Assembly: GCF_003399645.1 (NCBI RefSeq) | Contig: NZ_NBXD01000007.1 | Coordinates: 248,001 to 312,000, forward strand | DNA: 64,000 bases | Origin: Subtercola boreus | GTDB taxonomy: Bacteria > Actinomycetota > Actinomycetes > Actinomycetales > Microbacteriaceae | Reading direction: 5' to 3' | Part shown: positions 8,347-17,116 of the stretch, one piece after another | Layout: each line of letters starts with the position of its first letter | Numbering within the stretch: position 1 is the first letter of the stretch | The notes under the pieces: model-generated | What the model was told of the DNA's origin: nothing | Databases searched by the model: none | The model's input: only the letters and a program-made list of their open reading frames with translations | Translations under genes and position numbers: made by a program

Positions 8347-10614
8347 ATGAAATTCAGCGACGGCTTCTGGCAGATGCGCGCGGGCGTCACACCCCTCTAT
8401 GCCGAGGAGGCGTACGACCTGTCGGCGGGTGAGAACTCTCTCGTCGTCTCGGCGCCGACCCGTGTCATCCATTCCCGGGGCGACACCCTCAACCGGGCCC
8501 TCCTCACCGTGACGCTCACCTCGCCGCTGCCGAACATCGTGGGGGTGCGCATCGAGCACTTCCAGGGCGCGCTGCCCTTCGACGGTTTCGACCTCGTGGG
8601 AGCCGAGCCCGGGCACGGTGAGGTGTCGATCCAGGATGATCGGGGCATCCTGAGCTCGGGAGACCTGACGGCGACGGTGACCCGTGGTGCGCCCTGGAGC
8701 CTGACCTTCTCGGCGGGTGGGCGTGTGCTCACCTCGGGTGGGGCCAAGTCGGTGGGCTACCTGGATGTCGCGGGCACGGGCACCTTCGTTCACGAACAGT
8801 TGGCACTCGGTGTGGGCGAGCTCGTCTACGGGCTCGGCGAGCGGTTCGGCCCGGTCGTGAAGAACGGCCAGGTGGTCGACATCTGGAACGCCGACGGCGG
8901 GACGTCGAGCGAGCAGGCCTACAAGAACGTCCCGTTCTATCTGACGAACCGCGGGTACGGCGTCTTCGTCAACTACCCAGGGCATGTCTCGTACGAGATC
9001 GGCTCCGAGTCGGTGGAGCGCGTGCAGTTCTCGGTGCCGGGCGAGAGCCTGGAGTACTACGTGATCGCCGGTTCGACGCCGGCCGAGATCCTCGAGCGGT
9101 ACACGGCGCTGACCGGCCGGCCGGCACACGTGCCCGCCTGGTCGTACGGGCTCTGGCTGTCGACCTCCTTCACCACGAACTACGACGAAGAGACGGTGAC
9201 GAGCTTCATCGATGCCATGGCGTCCCGCGACCTGCCGCTGAGCGTCTTCCACTTCGACTGCTTCTGGATGCGGGAGTTCAACTGGAGCGACTTCGAGTGG
9301 GATGCCCGGGTCTTCCCCGACCCGACCGGCATGCTCGCGCGGTTGCACGAGCGCGACCTGCACGTGTGCGTGTGGATCAACCCGTACATCGCCCAGCGAT
9401 CCGCCCTGTTCGCCGAGGGCGCGGCCCTGGGCTACCTGGTGAAGCGGCCCGATGGCAGCGTCTGGCAGTGGGATCTCTGGCAGGCCGGTATGGCCCTGGT
9501 CGACTTCACGAACCCCGACGCGACCGCGTGGTACCAGTCGAAGCTGCGCGTGCTGCTCGACCAGGGTGTCGATGCGTTCAAGACCGACTTCGGTGAGCGT
9601 ATCCCGCTCGAGGTCGACTACTTCGACGGCTCCTCGCCCGAGCGCATGCACAACCACTACACGCAGCTCTACAACCAGGCCGTCTTCGACGTGCTCCAGG
9701 ATGCCCGGGGCGAGGGTGATGCGGTGCTGTTCGCCCGTTCGGCCACCGCCGGCGGGCAGCAGCTGCCCGTGCACTGGGGCGGTGACTCGACCTCGACCTA
9801 CGAGTCGATGGCCGAGACGCTGCGCGGCGGGCTGTCGCTCGCGTTCAGCGGCTTCGGGTTCTGGAGCCACGACATCGGCGGATTCGAGGGCACGCCCGAC
9901 GCGGGTGTCTTCAAGCGCTGGACCGCGTTCGGGCTCCTCTCGTCGCACAGCCGCTTCCACGGGTCGGACTCGTACCGGGTGCCGTGGGCGTTCGACGAGG
10001 AGGCCGTCGACGTGACCCGGGTCTTCACGAAGCTGAAGCTCTCCCTGATGCCCTATCTCTATTCGGCGGGACTCACCGCATCGGCGGTCGGCACGCCGGT
10101 GCTGCGGCCGATGCAGCTGGAGTTCCCGGCCGACCCGGGCACCGGTCACCTCGAGACCCAATACCTTCTGGGGTCGTCGGTGCTCGTCGCGCCCGTGTTC
10201 ACCGCCGACGGGTCGGTGACGTTCTACCTGCCGGCGGGCACCTGGACGAACTGGTTCGACGGTTCCACCGTGGTCGGGCCGGTGTGGCGCACGGAGCAGC
10301 ACGGGTTCCTCACCGCTCCGGTGTACGTGCGCGACGGGACGGTGCTGCCCATCGGTGCCCGGGATGACCGGCCGGACTACGACTACCTCGACGGCCTCAC
10401 GCTGCACGTCTTCGCAAGCTCTGCTGCCGATCATCCGGAGCAGTCGGTGACCGTGACCAACCCCGACGGCAGTTCTGCACAGTTCACCGTTTCGCGCAGT
10501 TCTGCACAGGTGCGCGTCACGTCCACCTCCCCGAAGCCGTGGAGCATTAAGGTCGTAGAGCACGGCCAGCTCGTCGAGGCCATCAACGGAGAGGCAGTAT
10601 TTCACTGTGACTGA
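8347..10614 (+). CDS. GH31 glycosidase, alpha-xylosidase (YicI-like)
   Basis: This 755-residue cytoplasmic glycoside hydrolase removes alpha-linked xylose (or glucose) from non-reducing ends. The nucleophile motif is [10 protein letters not shown] with Asp414. The KTDFGE form is characteristic of alpha-xylosidases such as E. coli YicI, whereas alpha-glucosidases usually read WxDMNE. The acid/base is expected at Asp480 in HWGGDST, and [12 protein letters not shown] follows. The N-terminal beta-sandwich, (beta/alpha)8 barrel and C-terminal beta domains fit the family length. It has no signal peptide, so substrate is taken up intact. It overlaps the next gene by 8 bp. Xyloside specificity is inferred from motif and context. 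Confidence 0.9.
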   Translation: MKFSDGFWQMRAGVTPLYAEEAYDLSAGENSLVVSAPTRVIHSRGDTLNRALLTVTLTSPLPNIVGVRIEHFQGALPFDGFDLVGAEPGHGEVSIQDDRGILSSGDLTATVTRGAPWSLTFSAGGRVLTSGGAKSVGYLDVAGTGTFVHEQLALGVGELVYGLGERFGPVVKNGQVVDIWNADGGTSSEQAYKNVPFYLTNRGYGVFVNYPGHVSYEIGSESVERVQFSVPGESLEYYVIAGSTPAEILERYTALTGRPAHVPAWSYGLWLSTSFTTNYDEETVTSFIDAMASRDLPLSVFHFDCFWMREFNWSDFEWDARVFPDPTGMLARLHERDLHVCVWINPYIAQRSALFAEGAALGYLVKRPDGSVWQWDLWQAGMALVDFTNPDATAWYQSKLRVLLDQGVDAFKTDFGERIPLEVDYFDGSSPERMHNHYTQLYNQAVFDVLQDARGEGDAVLFARSATAGGQQLPVHWGGDSTSTYESMAETLRGGLSLAFSGFGFWSHDIGGFEGTPDAGVFKRWTAFGLLSSHSRFHGSDSYRVPWAFDEEAVDVTRVFTKLKLSLMPYLYSAGLTASAVGTPVLRPMQLEFPADPGTGHLETQYLLGSSVLVAPVFTADGSVTFYLPAGTWTNWFDGSTVVGPVWRTEQHGFLTAPVYVRDGTVLPIGARDDRPDYDYLDGLTLHVFASSAADHPEQSVTVTNPDGSSAQFTVSRSSAQVRVTSTSPKPWSIKVVEHGQLVEAINGEAVFHCD

Positions 10615-12058
10615 CAGCAACAATTCGGGCAGCACCATCGTTCGGGGCAGCGCGGACTACCGCGACGCCGGGCTCGTGTTCCCCGCCGACTTCACGTTCG
10701 GCTCGGCGACGGCGTCGTACCAGATCGAGGGCGCGTTCGACGAAGACGGTCGTGGTGCGAGCATCTGGGACACCTTCAGCAAGACCCCCGGCAACGTGTT
10801 CGAGGGCGACACCGGCGACGTGGCCGACGACCACTACCACCGGCTCGACGAAGACCTCGACCTGATGAAGTCGCTGAACCTCGAGGCGTACCGCTTCTCC
10901 ATCGCGTGGCCGCGCATCCAGCCGACCGGTCGGGGTGCCGCCAACCAGGCCGGGCTCGACTTCTACTCCCGGCTGATCGACGGGCTGATCGAGCGCGGCA
11001 TCAGGCCGGTGGCGACGCTCTACCACTGGGACCTGCCGCAGGCGCTCGAAGACGAGGGCGGGTGGACGGTGCGTTCGACCGCACTCGCGTTCGAAGAGTA
11101 CGCCCGCATCGTGGGGGAGGCGTTCGGCGACCGCATCCACACCTGGACCACGCTCAACGAGCCGTGGTGCTCGGCGTACCTCGGGTACGGTTCGGGGGCG
11201 CACGCGCCCGGCATCATGTCGCCCGAGGGGGCGCTGCAGGCCGTTCACCACCTCAACCTGGCGCACGGGCTGGCCGTTGCGGCGCTGCGCGCCGTCGTCA
11301 CCAACGACCCGCAGTTCTCCATCACCCTGAACCTCCACGAGATCCGCGGCGACGGGCCGACCGGCCCCGAGGCGGTGCGGCAGATCGATGCGCTCGCGAA
11401 CCGAGCCTTCACCGGGCCGCTGCTGAAGGGCGCGTATCCGGCCGACCTGATCAGCGACACCGCGTCGGTCACCGACTGGTCGTTCGTGCTCGAGGGTGAC
11501 CTCGAGGCCATCAACCAGCCCATCGATGTACTGGGGGTCAACTACTACTCCACCACGCGGGTTCGGGTGTGGGACGGAGTGAGCGAGCGCCAGAACGCCG
11601 ACGGTCACAGCAACGTGGGCGGGTCACCCTGGCCCGGTGCCGGGCGCATCGAGTTCCTGGTGCAGCCGGGCCCGTACACCGAGATGGGCTGGAACATCGA
11701 CCCATCGGGGCTGTTCGACCTTCTGACGGCACTCCGCGACGAGTTCCCCGACCAGCCGATGATGATCACCGAGAACGGCGCTGCGTTCGCCGACGAGGTC
11801 ATCGACGGTGCGGTGCACGATGTCGAGCGCGTCGACTACCTGCGGCGCCACATCACCGCGGCCCACCGGGCGATCGACGCCGGGGTCGACCTTCGCGGCT
11901 ACTTCGTCTGGTCGCTGATGGACAACTTCGAATGGAGCTTCGGGTACTCGAAGCGCTTCGGCATCGTACGGGTCGACTACGACACCCTCGAGCGACTGCC
12001 GAAAGACAGCGCGCTCTGGTACGCCGAGCTGGCCGCGTCACACGTGCTGCCTGCCTGA
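10607..12058 (+). CDS. GH1 beta-glucosidase
   Basis: A 483-residue family 1 glycosidase hydrolysing beta-glucosides inside the cell. The acid/base Glu185 sits in TLNEPW and the nucleophile Glu389 in ITENG. The N-terminal [12 protein letters not shown] and C-terminal [20 protein letters not shown] are typical. Translation starts at GTG inside the 3' end of the GH31 gene, with GGAGAGG about 12 nt upstream, suggesting coupling. With the GH31 enzyme it could convert xyloglucan fragments (isoprimeverose or longer) or mixed glucosides to xylose and glucose. Confidence 0.95.
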   Translation: MTDSNNSGSTIVRGSADYRDAGLVFPADFTFGSATASYQIEGAFDEDGRGASIWDTFSKTPGNVFEGDTGDVADDHYHRLDEDLDLMKSLNLEAYRFSIAWPRIQPTGRGAANQAGLDFYSRLIDGLIERGIRPVATLYHWDLPQALEDEGGWTVRSTALAFEEYARIVGEAFGDRIHTWTTLNEPWCSAYLGYGSGAHAPGIMSPEGALQAVHHLNLAHGLAVAALRAVVTNDPQFSITLNLHEIRGDGPTGPEAVRQIDALANRAFTGPLLKGAYPADLISDTASVTDWSFVLEGDLEAINQPIDVLGVNYYSTTRVRVWDGVSERQNADGHSNVGGSPWPGAGRIEFLVQPGPYTEMGWNIDPSGLFDLLTALRDEFPDQPMMITENGAAFADEVIDGAVHDVERVDYLRRHITAAHRAIDAGVDLRGYFVWSLMDNFEWSFGYSKRFGIVRVDYDTLERLPKDSALWYAELAASHVLPA

Positions 12059-12180
12059 GAGGGCGGCTCCCGGCGGCCGGTTCGGGCCGCCAGGATGGCG
12101 TCTTTCGTGTGACTGGTGTGACTGGAGTGGCGAAAGTAACGCATTTGTAACCATTTCGGGCCACACGCGACACTCTGACG

Positions 12181-12186
12181 TATGCT
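12181..12186 (+). promoter_or_regulatory. -10 element TATGCT, leaderless promoter
   Basis: TATGCT ends 6 nt before GTG 12193. There is no ribosome site, so a leaderless start is likely. Confidence 0.5.
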
Positions 12187-12192
12187 CAGGCC

Positions 12193-12957
12193 GTGGAGAC
12201 CAAAAAGAGTGCTCGGGGGCACGTCATGCGCGCACTACGTAAGATGCCTCGCGCGGTGCCGATCATTGCCGGAATGGTGATCGCGGTGGCCGGCGTCTTC
12301 ACGCTGATCGGTGTCGCGCTGGAGCGCACCGCGCCCCACGTCATCTCCCTTCCGGCGCCCGAGGCGGGCCCGCTGCCGACCGCGGTGCAGACCGTCGCGC
12401 CGGTCGCCGTCTCAGCCCCCGCTGCAGTCGACCCGGCCGCGGCACCGGCGGCGACGCCGGGCGTCGACAGCTCGACAGGGTTCTCCGTGCTCGACTTCTC
12501 GGGATCGGACTCGGGGTACGAGCCGTCGTCGAGCGGTTCCGGCTCGTCGGGCGGTTCGTCGTCCGGTGGTTCGTCCTCCGATTCTGGTTCCGCCTCCTCC
12601 GACGGTTCGGGTTCCGGCTCCGGTGACGGTTCGGGCGGTGGGTCGACGGTTATCGTCGATCCGGCGCCGGCCGATCCGGCCCCGGCCGACCCTGCGCCCT
12701 CCGACCCGGCCCCGGCTGACCCGGCACCCGTCGATCCCGCTCCGGTCGATCCCGCGCCGGTCGACCCGATCCCGATCGACCCCGTGCCCGACCCGGTGCC
12801 GGTCGATCCCACCCCGGTCGATCCCGCCCCCGACCCCGTGCCGAGCGACCCGGCACCGGTCGATCCCGCGCCGGTCGACCCTCCCGTCTCGGCTCCCGCC
12901 CCCGTCACCACGGCGGCACCCGAGCCCGCTCCCACCGCACCGGCGTCGGCCTCCTAG
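12193..12957 (+). CDS. Membrane-anchored Pro/Asp/Ala-repeat protein
   Basis: This 254-residue protein has a basic N terminus, one TM segment (about 24-45) and then only low-complexity sequence: an Ala/Val/Pro stretch, a Ser/Gly-rich block (about 112-150) and about 25 copies of a DPxP motif such as DPAPADPAPVDPAP (about 153-240). It is predicted to be anchored in the membrane with a stiff, acidic extracellular stalk. There is no LPXTG motif and no catalytic domain. GTG 12193 follows a leaderless promoter, and ATG 12226 is an alternative. The function is unknown; a wall-spanning spacer is the most natural guess. Confidence 0.6.
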   Translation: METKKSARGHVMRALRKMPRAVPIIAGMVIAVAGVFTLIGVALERTAPHVISLPAPEAGPLPTAVQTVAPVAVSAPAAVDPAAAPAATPGVDSSTGFSVLDFSGSDSGYEPSSSGSGSSGGSSSGGSSSDSGSASSDGSGSGSGDGSGGGSTVIVDPAPADPAPADPAPSDPAPADPAPVDPAPVDPAPVDPIPIDPVPDPVPVDPTPVDPAPDPVPSDPAPVDPAPVDPPVSAPAPVTTAAPEPAPTAPASAS

Positions 12958-13019
12958 CGATCGCCCGCCGCGGCATCCTGAACTGCCCGATTCTGCCTCG
13001 AACGGCGTCGCGCGTGTTC

Positions 13020-13025
13020 TAGGGT
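13020..13025 (+). promoter_or_regulatory. -10 element TAGGGT, leaderless promoter of the G6PDH-like gene
   Basis: TAGGGT ends 6 nt before ATG 13032 and no ribosome site is seen. Confidence 0.6.
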
Positions 13026-13031
13026 GAGCTT

Positions 13032-14405
13032 ATGAGTCAGATGATCGGCACCCTCGTCATTCTCGGAGCATCCGGAGACCTGTCTGCCCGCCTTCTCCTA
13101 CCCGGCCTCGCACAATTGCTGACGGGGGAGCCCGACCGCACGCTCACCCTCATCGGGGCGGGGGTCGAACAGTGGACCGACGAAGACTGGCACAAGGTCA
13201 TCACCACCTCCTTCGCCGAGGTGAACGCCTCGGGCGAGACGGTGGCTGCCATCCTCAAGGGCTCGCACTACTTCCAGGCCGATGTGACGAAACCGGATGA
13301 CCTGCAGAAGTTGCTCGATGCATGCGACGGTGTGCCGGCGATCTATTTCGCGCTGCCGCCCGCTGTCGCCGCTGCTGCCTGCGCCGCGCTCGAGACGGTG
13401 AAACGCCCCGACGGGCTCACCCTCGCGCTCGAGAAGCCGTTCGGCACCGACGAGCAGAGCGCCATCGCGCTCAACGAGCTGCTTCTGAAGCTGGTTCCCG
13501 AGGAGCAGATCCACCGGGTCGACCACTTCCTCGGGCGATCGACGGTGCTCAACCTGCTCGGACTCCGCTTCGCGAACCGCATCTTCGAGCCGGTCTGGAA
13601 CGCGGAGCACATCGAGAAGATCGAGATCATCTACGATGAGCAGCTCGCGCTGGAGGGCCGGGCGCGGTACTACGACAAGGCGGGGGCCCTGGTCGACATG
13701 ATCCAGAGCCACCTGCTGCAGGTAATGGCGGTCGTGGCTATGGAGCCGCCGTCGACGCTGAAGTCCGAAGACCTGCGAGACGCCAAGCAGCTGGTGCTGA
13801 GGGCCACCCAGGCCTGGCAGGGCGATCCCATCGCGTCGTCGCGGCGGGCCCGGTACACAGCGGGTGAGGTGCAGGGTCGCCAGCTGCCGTCGTACGTCGA
13901 CGAGAGCGGCGTCGACCCGAGCCGCGAGACCGAGACGCTCGCCGAGGTCACGTTCGAGATCAACACATGGCGGTGGGCGGGCATCCCGTTCACCCTGCGA
14001 TCGGGCAAGGCGCTGGCGGAGCGGCGACGTGAGATCGTCATCACGTTCCGGCCGGCCCGGCAGTTGCCGGTCGGCCTGAAGGGCCACAACGATCCGACGG
14101 TGCTTCGCGTATTCCTGGCTCCTGACGAGATGTCGCTCGAGATCAACATCAACGGTCCGGGCGACCCCTACGAGCTGGAGCGCATCTCGCTCGACGCGCA
14201 CTTCGGTGACGGACAGCTGCTGGCGTACCGGGAGGTGCTGGCGGGCATCCTCGACGGCGACTCGTCGCTGTCGGTGCGGGGGGATTCCGCCGTGGAGGGC
14301 TGGCGCATCGTGGCACCGATCGTCGACGCCTGGAAGCGCGACGAAGTACCCATCGACGACTACCGCGCCGGCTCGGAGGGCCCCACCTTCTGGCCTCGCA
14401 TCTAG
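13032..14405 (+). CDS. Glucose-6-phosphate dehydrogenase family protein (divergent paralogue)
   Basis: A 457-residue protein with the G6PDH fold. The N-terminal nucleotide-binding motif is GASGDLSARLLLPGL, and the substrate-site helix reads HRVDHFLGRS (Asp164, His165). In most G6PDHs this is RIDHYLGKE. Here the conserved Lys and Glu are replaced by Arg169 and Ser170, and the protein is shorter than the usual 490-515 residues. It stands alone, not with opcA, tkt or pgl as the main actinobacterial zwf does. It probably oxidises glucose 6-phosphate or a related sugar phosphate with NADP, but the altered motif makes the substrate uncertain. Confidence 0.78.
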   Translation: MSQMIGTLVILGASGDLSARLLLPGLAQLLTGEPDRTLTLIGAGVEQWTDEDWHKVITTSFAEVNASGETVAAILKGSHYFQADVTKPDDLQKLLDACDGVPAIYFALPPAVAAAACAALETVKRPDGLTLALEKPFGTDEQSAIALNELLLKLVPEEQIHRVDHFLGRSTVLNLLGLRFANRIFEPVWNAEHIEKIEIIYDEQLALEGRARYYDKAGALVDMIQSHLLQVMAVVAMEPPSTLKSEDLRDAKQLVLRATQAWQGDPIASSRRARYTAGEVQGRQLPSYVDESGVDPSRETETLAEVTFEINTWRWAGIPFTLRSGKALAERRREIVITFRPARQLPVGLKGHNDPTVLRVFLAPDEMSLEININGPGDPYELERISLDAHFGDGQLLAYREVLAGILDGDSSLSVRGDSAVEGWRIVAPIVDAWKRDEVPIDDYRAGSEGPTFWPRI

Positions 14406-14621
14406 CGCGCCCGCGCGAAGCCGCGCCCACCGAGGCGGGGCGGCACCGCCTGCGGAGTGCCGACGCCGAGTCCGCCGCCGCCCGGCACTATGTCACCACG
14501 CCCGGCGCCGTGTGCCCAGTGCACAATTCAGGCAGGGAGGGCTCTCGCCGATGCGGGGTGGCTGATGGTGCGAGCTGCCTGAACAGCGGCGGCACGCTTC
14601 GGTCAGCCGGGGGCTGTAGGC
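14406..14621. other. Intergenic region without gene
   Basis: A 216-bp GC-rich stretch between convergent genes. I see short inverted repeats but no T-run terminator and no credible ORF. Confidence 0.4.
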
Positions 14622-15410
14622 CTAGCGCTCGGTGGAGACCAGGGGCCGGTCGGCGGTGCCTGGAGCGGTGTCGGCCAGGGCGACGGCCGGGCGGGGGGCC
14701 GGCAACTGCGGGCCGGCGACTCCGATGGGGCCGGTCTGGTCGAGCGCTGTGAGGGCCTGGGCGAGGTCTGCCGAGACAGGCACGGCCACGATCGGGGCGA
14801 GCGAGGCCGGTCCGCCCGCTGGAGCGGTGACCGCTGCGATGGGGAACGGGATGATCGGGGCCGTGAAGGTGGGCACGGCACCCTGCGAAGCGTCAACCGG
14901 CACAGCAGAGGAGGCCACCGGCACGGCAGCGGCCACGGGCGCGTGTACGGCGGTCGCCGGCGCAGCGGCGGCGGAGACGGGCGCAGGAGCTTCGCTGCGC
15001 AGGGTCGAGACGGCCCGCTCGGGTGCCGCAGCGGCAGGGCCGGCGTGCATACCCTCGCGGAGCGGGGGCAGATCGGAGGCGGGCAGCGGCTCCGAGGGGA
15101 GGGCGTGCGACGCCGCGAAGGCGCTGGTGGCCGCGACGAAGGAGCCGCCGAGGGCCGGCTGCGGCTGCAGCGGGATGGCGCTGTGGTTGATCAGGTTGCC
15201 GACGATGTTGTGGGCGACCGAGGAGGCGAGCATCGTGTGGAAGATGTCGTCGCTGTCGCCCCGCTCGCGACGCGTGATCGCATACGAACCGAGGGGCCCG
15301 AAGTTCGCCAGCAGGGTCTGGTTGACCAGATCGTAGAGGTGCTCTGCCGACATCGGGTTCTCAGCACGAGCCCGCTCCGCTTTGGCCTTGCGTCGCCAAC
15401 CAATCATCAT
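14622..15410 (-). CDS. Hypothetical Ala/Pro/Val-rich protein
   Basis: This 262-residue protein has two parts. Residues 1-85 are well mixed and probably folded (SAEHLYDLVNQTLLANFGPL and DDIFHTMLASSVAHNIVGNL). From about 90 to the end it is low-complexity Ala, Pro and Val. There is no signal peptide or TM segment. A GAGAAGGG ribosome site precedes tandem ATGs. I do not recognise the N-terminal domain. It converges with the G6PDH-like gene and is upstream of nothing on its strand, so context gives no hint. Confidence 0.5.
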   Translation of the reverse strand: MMIGWRRKAKAERARAENPMSAEHLYDLVNQTLLANFGPLGSYAITRRERGDSDDIFHTMLASSVAHNIVGNLINHSAIPLQPQPALGGSFVAATSAFAASHALPSEPLPASDLPPLREGMHAGPAAAAPERAVSTLRSEAPAPVSAAAAPATAVHAPVAAAVPVASSAVPVDASQGAVPTFTAPIIPFPIAAVTAPAGGPASLAPIVAVPVSADLAQALTALDQTGPIGVAGPQLPAPRPAVALADTAPGTADRPLVSTER

Positions 15411-15488
15411 GAGCCCTTCTCACAGCACCGTTGTCACCAATAGTGGCTGCCCGCCCGATGATTGCCCGTCAGGACACGCCGCACACCC

Positions 15489-17018
15489 CTAACGGTTCTG
15501 CTGCTGGCCGATGATCTCGTCTTCGACGGCCCCGCCGTAGCCCTCGAGCTCAGGGTCGGAGTGCAGACCGCCGCTGAGGGCGTACTCCTCTTCCGGCGAG
15601 AGCACCAGTCGGCTCCGACCCCAGACGGCGAAGATGACGAGTCCGATGACGAAGACGATACCGATCGCGATGATGGCGGGGCCGAACGTCGGATTGATCA
15701 GAAACCCGAGGAAGATGGCCAGCGCGATGACCCCGGCGACGACCGCACCCCAGACGCCCGTCGGGCTGACGAACGGCCGCTTCGCGTTCGGGAACTTACG
15801 CCGCAGCACGACGAACGAGATCATCTGCAGAATGTAGGCCAGCACCGCGCCCCAGACGGCGATGTTCAGCACGATCGCTCCACCGCCGCCGGCCGCTCCG
15901 CCCGTCGCATCGACCACGACGAGGGCGACGAATCCGATCGCCCCGCCGACGACCAACGCGACCCACGGCGTCTGCCGCTTGCCGGTGAGCGAGAGGAACT
16001 TCGGGTAGTACCCCGCCCGCGAGAGCGAGTACATGTTGCGCCCGTAGGCGAACATGATGCCCTGCAGCGAGGCCAGCAGCCCGATCAGCGCGAACGCCGA
16101 GAGCACCGCCGCCAGGCCGTCGGGGAGCATGGCCCGGAACCCGTCGAGCAGAGGCTCACCGGAGGTTCCGAGCGCATCGGACCCGGTCAACCCCGGGTTC
16201 AGCACCAGGATGATCGCCCCGAAGATGACGAGCGTCACCATGCCCCAGACGCCGGCTTTCGGGATGTCGCGGCTCGGGTCGTGCGCCTCCTCGGCGGCGA
16301 GCGGCAGCTCTTCGATTCCGAGGAAGAACCACATGGCGAAGGGCAGCGCGAACAGGATGGGCAGGACCCCATGCGGCAGGAACGACGTCTGGCCGGCATC
16401 CGGTGCGACATCGAACAGCTTGTCGGCGCTCCAGGCGCCGGAGAAGACGGCGATCACGGCGAACACCACGAGAATCGCGATCGACAGGAAGGCGACGATG
16501 AGCGCGATGCGGAACGAGAGAGCCGCGCCCGCAGCGTTCAGAGCGATGAAGACGGCGTAGAGGATGATCCACCAGAGCCAGGTGGGCAGCTCCAGCCCGA
16601 AGAGCACCGAGGTGATGCCGTTCGCGTACGAGGCCGAGAAGTACACGATCACCGCTGTCGTCGCGACGTATTCGATGGACTCCGCGAGCCCGGTGATGAA
16701 GCCGCCCCAGGGGCCCATCGCCGCACGCGCGAAGGAGTACGCGCCGCCGGTGTGCGGCATGGCGGCCGACATTTCGCCGATGCTGAACAGCATGGTGAAG
16801 TACATGACCACCACGATCGCGAACGCGATGAGCATGCCGCCGAAACCGGCCGACGCGAGCCCGAAGTTCCAGCCGGAGAAGTCGCCGGAGATCACGGCGG
16901 CGACACCCACGCCCCAGAGGCCCCAGAAACCGGCGGTGCGCTTGAGGCTGCGCTTTTCGAAATAGCCGTCGGTGGCCTTCGTGTAGGTCACACCGGAAAC
17001 GCTCTGCGAATGAGTCAT
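15489..17018 (-). CDS. APC-family amino acid permease, ethanolamine-permease-like
   Basis: A 509-residue membrane transporter with about 12 TM segments. The N-terminal region (KRTAGFWGLWGVGVAAVISG, then WNFGLASAGFGGMLIA) resembles ethanolamine permeases of the Eat family, and IEELPLAAEEAHDPSRDIP is the typical mid-protein APC motif. It would import ethanolamine or a related amine by cation-coupled transport. The start is ATG 17018, which lies 6 nt after TATGGT, rather than 17144 further upstream. It is divergent from the glutamine-synthetase-like gene across a 98-bp promoter region containing an inverted repeat. Confidence 0.85.
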   Translation of the reverse strand: MTHSQSVSGVTYTKATDGYFEKRSLKRTAGFWGLWGVGVAAVISGDFSGWNFGLASAGFGGMLIAFAIVVVMYFTMLFSIGEMSAAMPHTGGAYSFARAAMGPWGGFITGLAESIEYVATTAVIVYFSASYANGITSVLFGLELPTWLWWIILYAVFIALNAAGAALSFRIALIVAFLSIAILVVFAVIAVFSGAWSADKLFDVAPDAGQTSFLPHGVLPILFALPFAMWFFLGIEELPLAAEEAHDPSRDIPKAGVWGMVTLVIFGAIILVLNPGLTGSDALGTSGEPLLDGFRAMLPDGLAAVLSAFALIGLLASLQGIMFAYGRNMYSLSRAGYYPKFLSLTGKRQTPWVALVVGGAIGFVALVVVDATGGAAGGGGAIVLNIAVWGAVLAYILQMISFVVLRRKFPNAKRPFVSPTGVWGAVVAGVIALAIFLGFLINPTFGPAIIAIGIVFVIGLVIFAVWGRSRLVLSPEEEYALSGGLHSDPELEGYGGAVEDEIIGQQQNR

Positions 17019-17024
17019 GGCGAA

Positions 17025-17030
17025 ACCATA
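17025..17030 (-). promoter_or_regulatory. -10 element TATGGT, leaderless promoter of the permease
   Basis: On the minus strand TATGGT ends 6 nt before ATG 17018. The operator at 17040-17058 covers the place expected for the -35 box. Confidence 0.5.
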
Positions 17031-17039
17031 GCGGCCCAT

Positions 17040-17058
17040 AGGTATGCTATGTCTACCT
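17040..17058. promoter_or_regulatory. Candidate GntR operator AGGTA-N9-TACCT
   Basis: AGGTATGCTATGTCTACCT carries perfect 5-bp inverted arms. It lies between the divergent permease and ligase genes and would block the permease -35 region. The natural binder is the FCD-type GntR protein at 21468-22286 in the same cluster. Confidence 0.55.
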
Positions 17059-17116
17059 TTGGATGTTACTGGTGAGTAAATTCCCTCACCCCGTCCGCCG
17101 TGAGCTGAGGAGACCA

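Noticed and set aside
8293-10638. 781-codon open frame on the minus strand opposite the GH31 gene
   Set aside because: Arg/Gly/His-rich shadow of a clear GH31 coding frame; no domain and no start signals.
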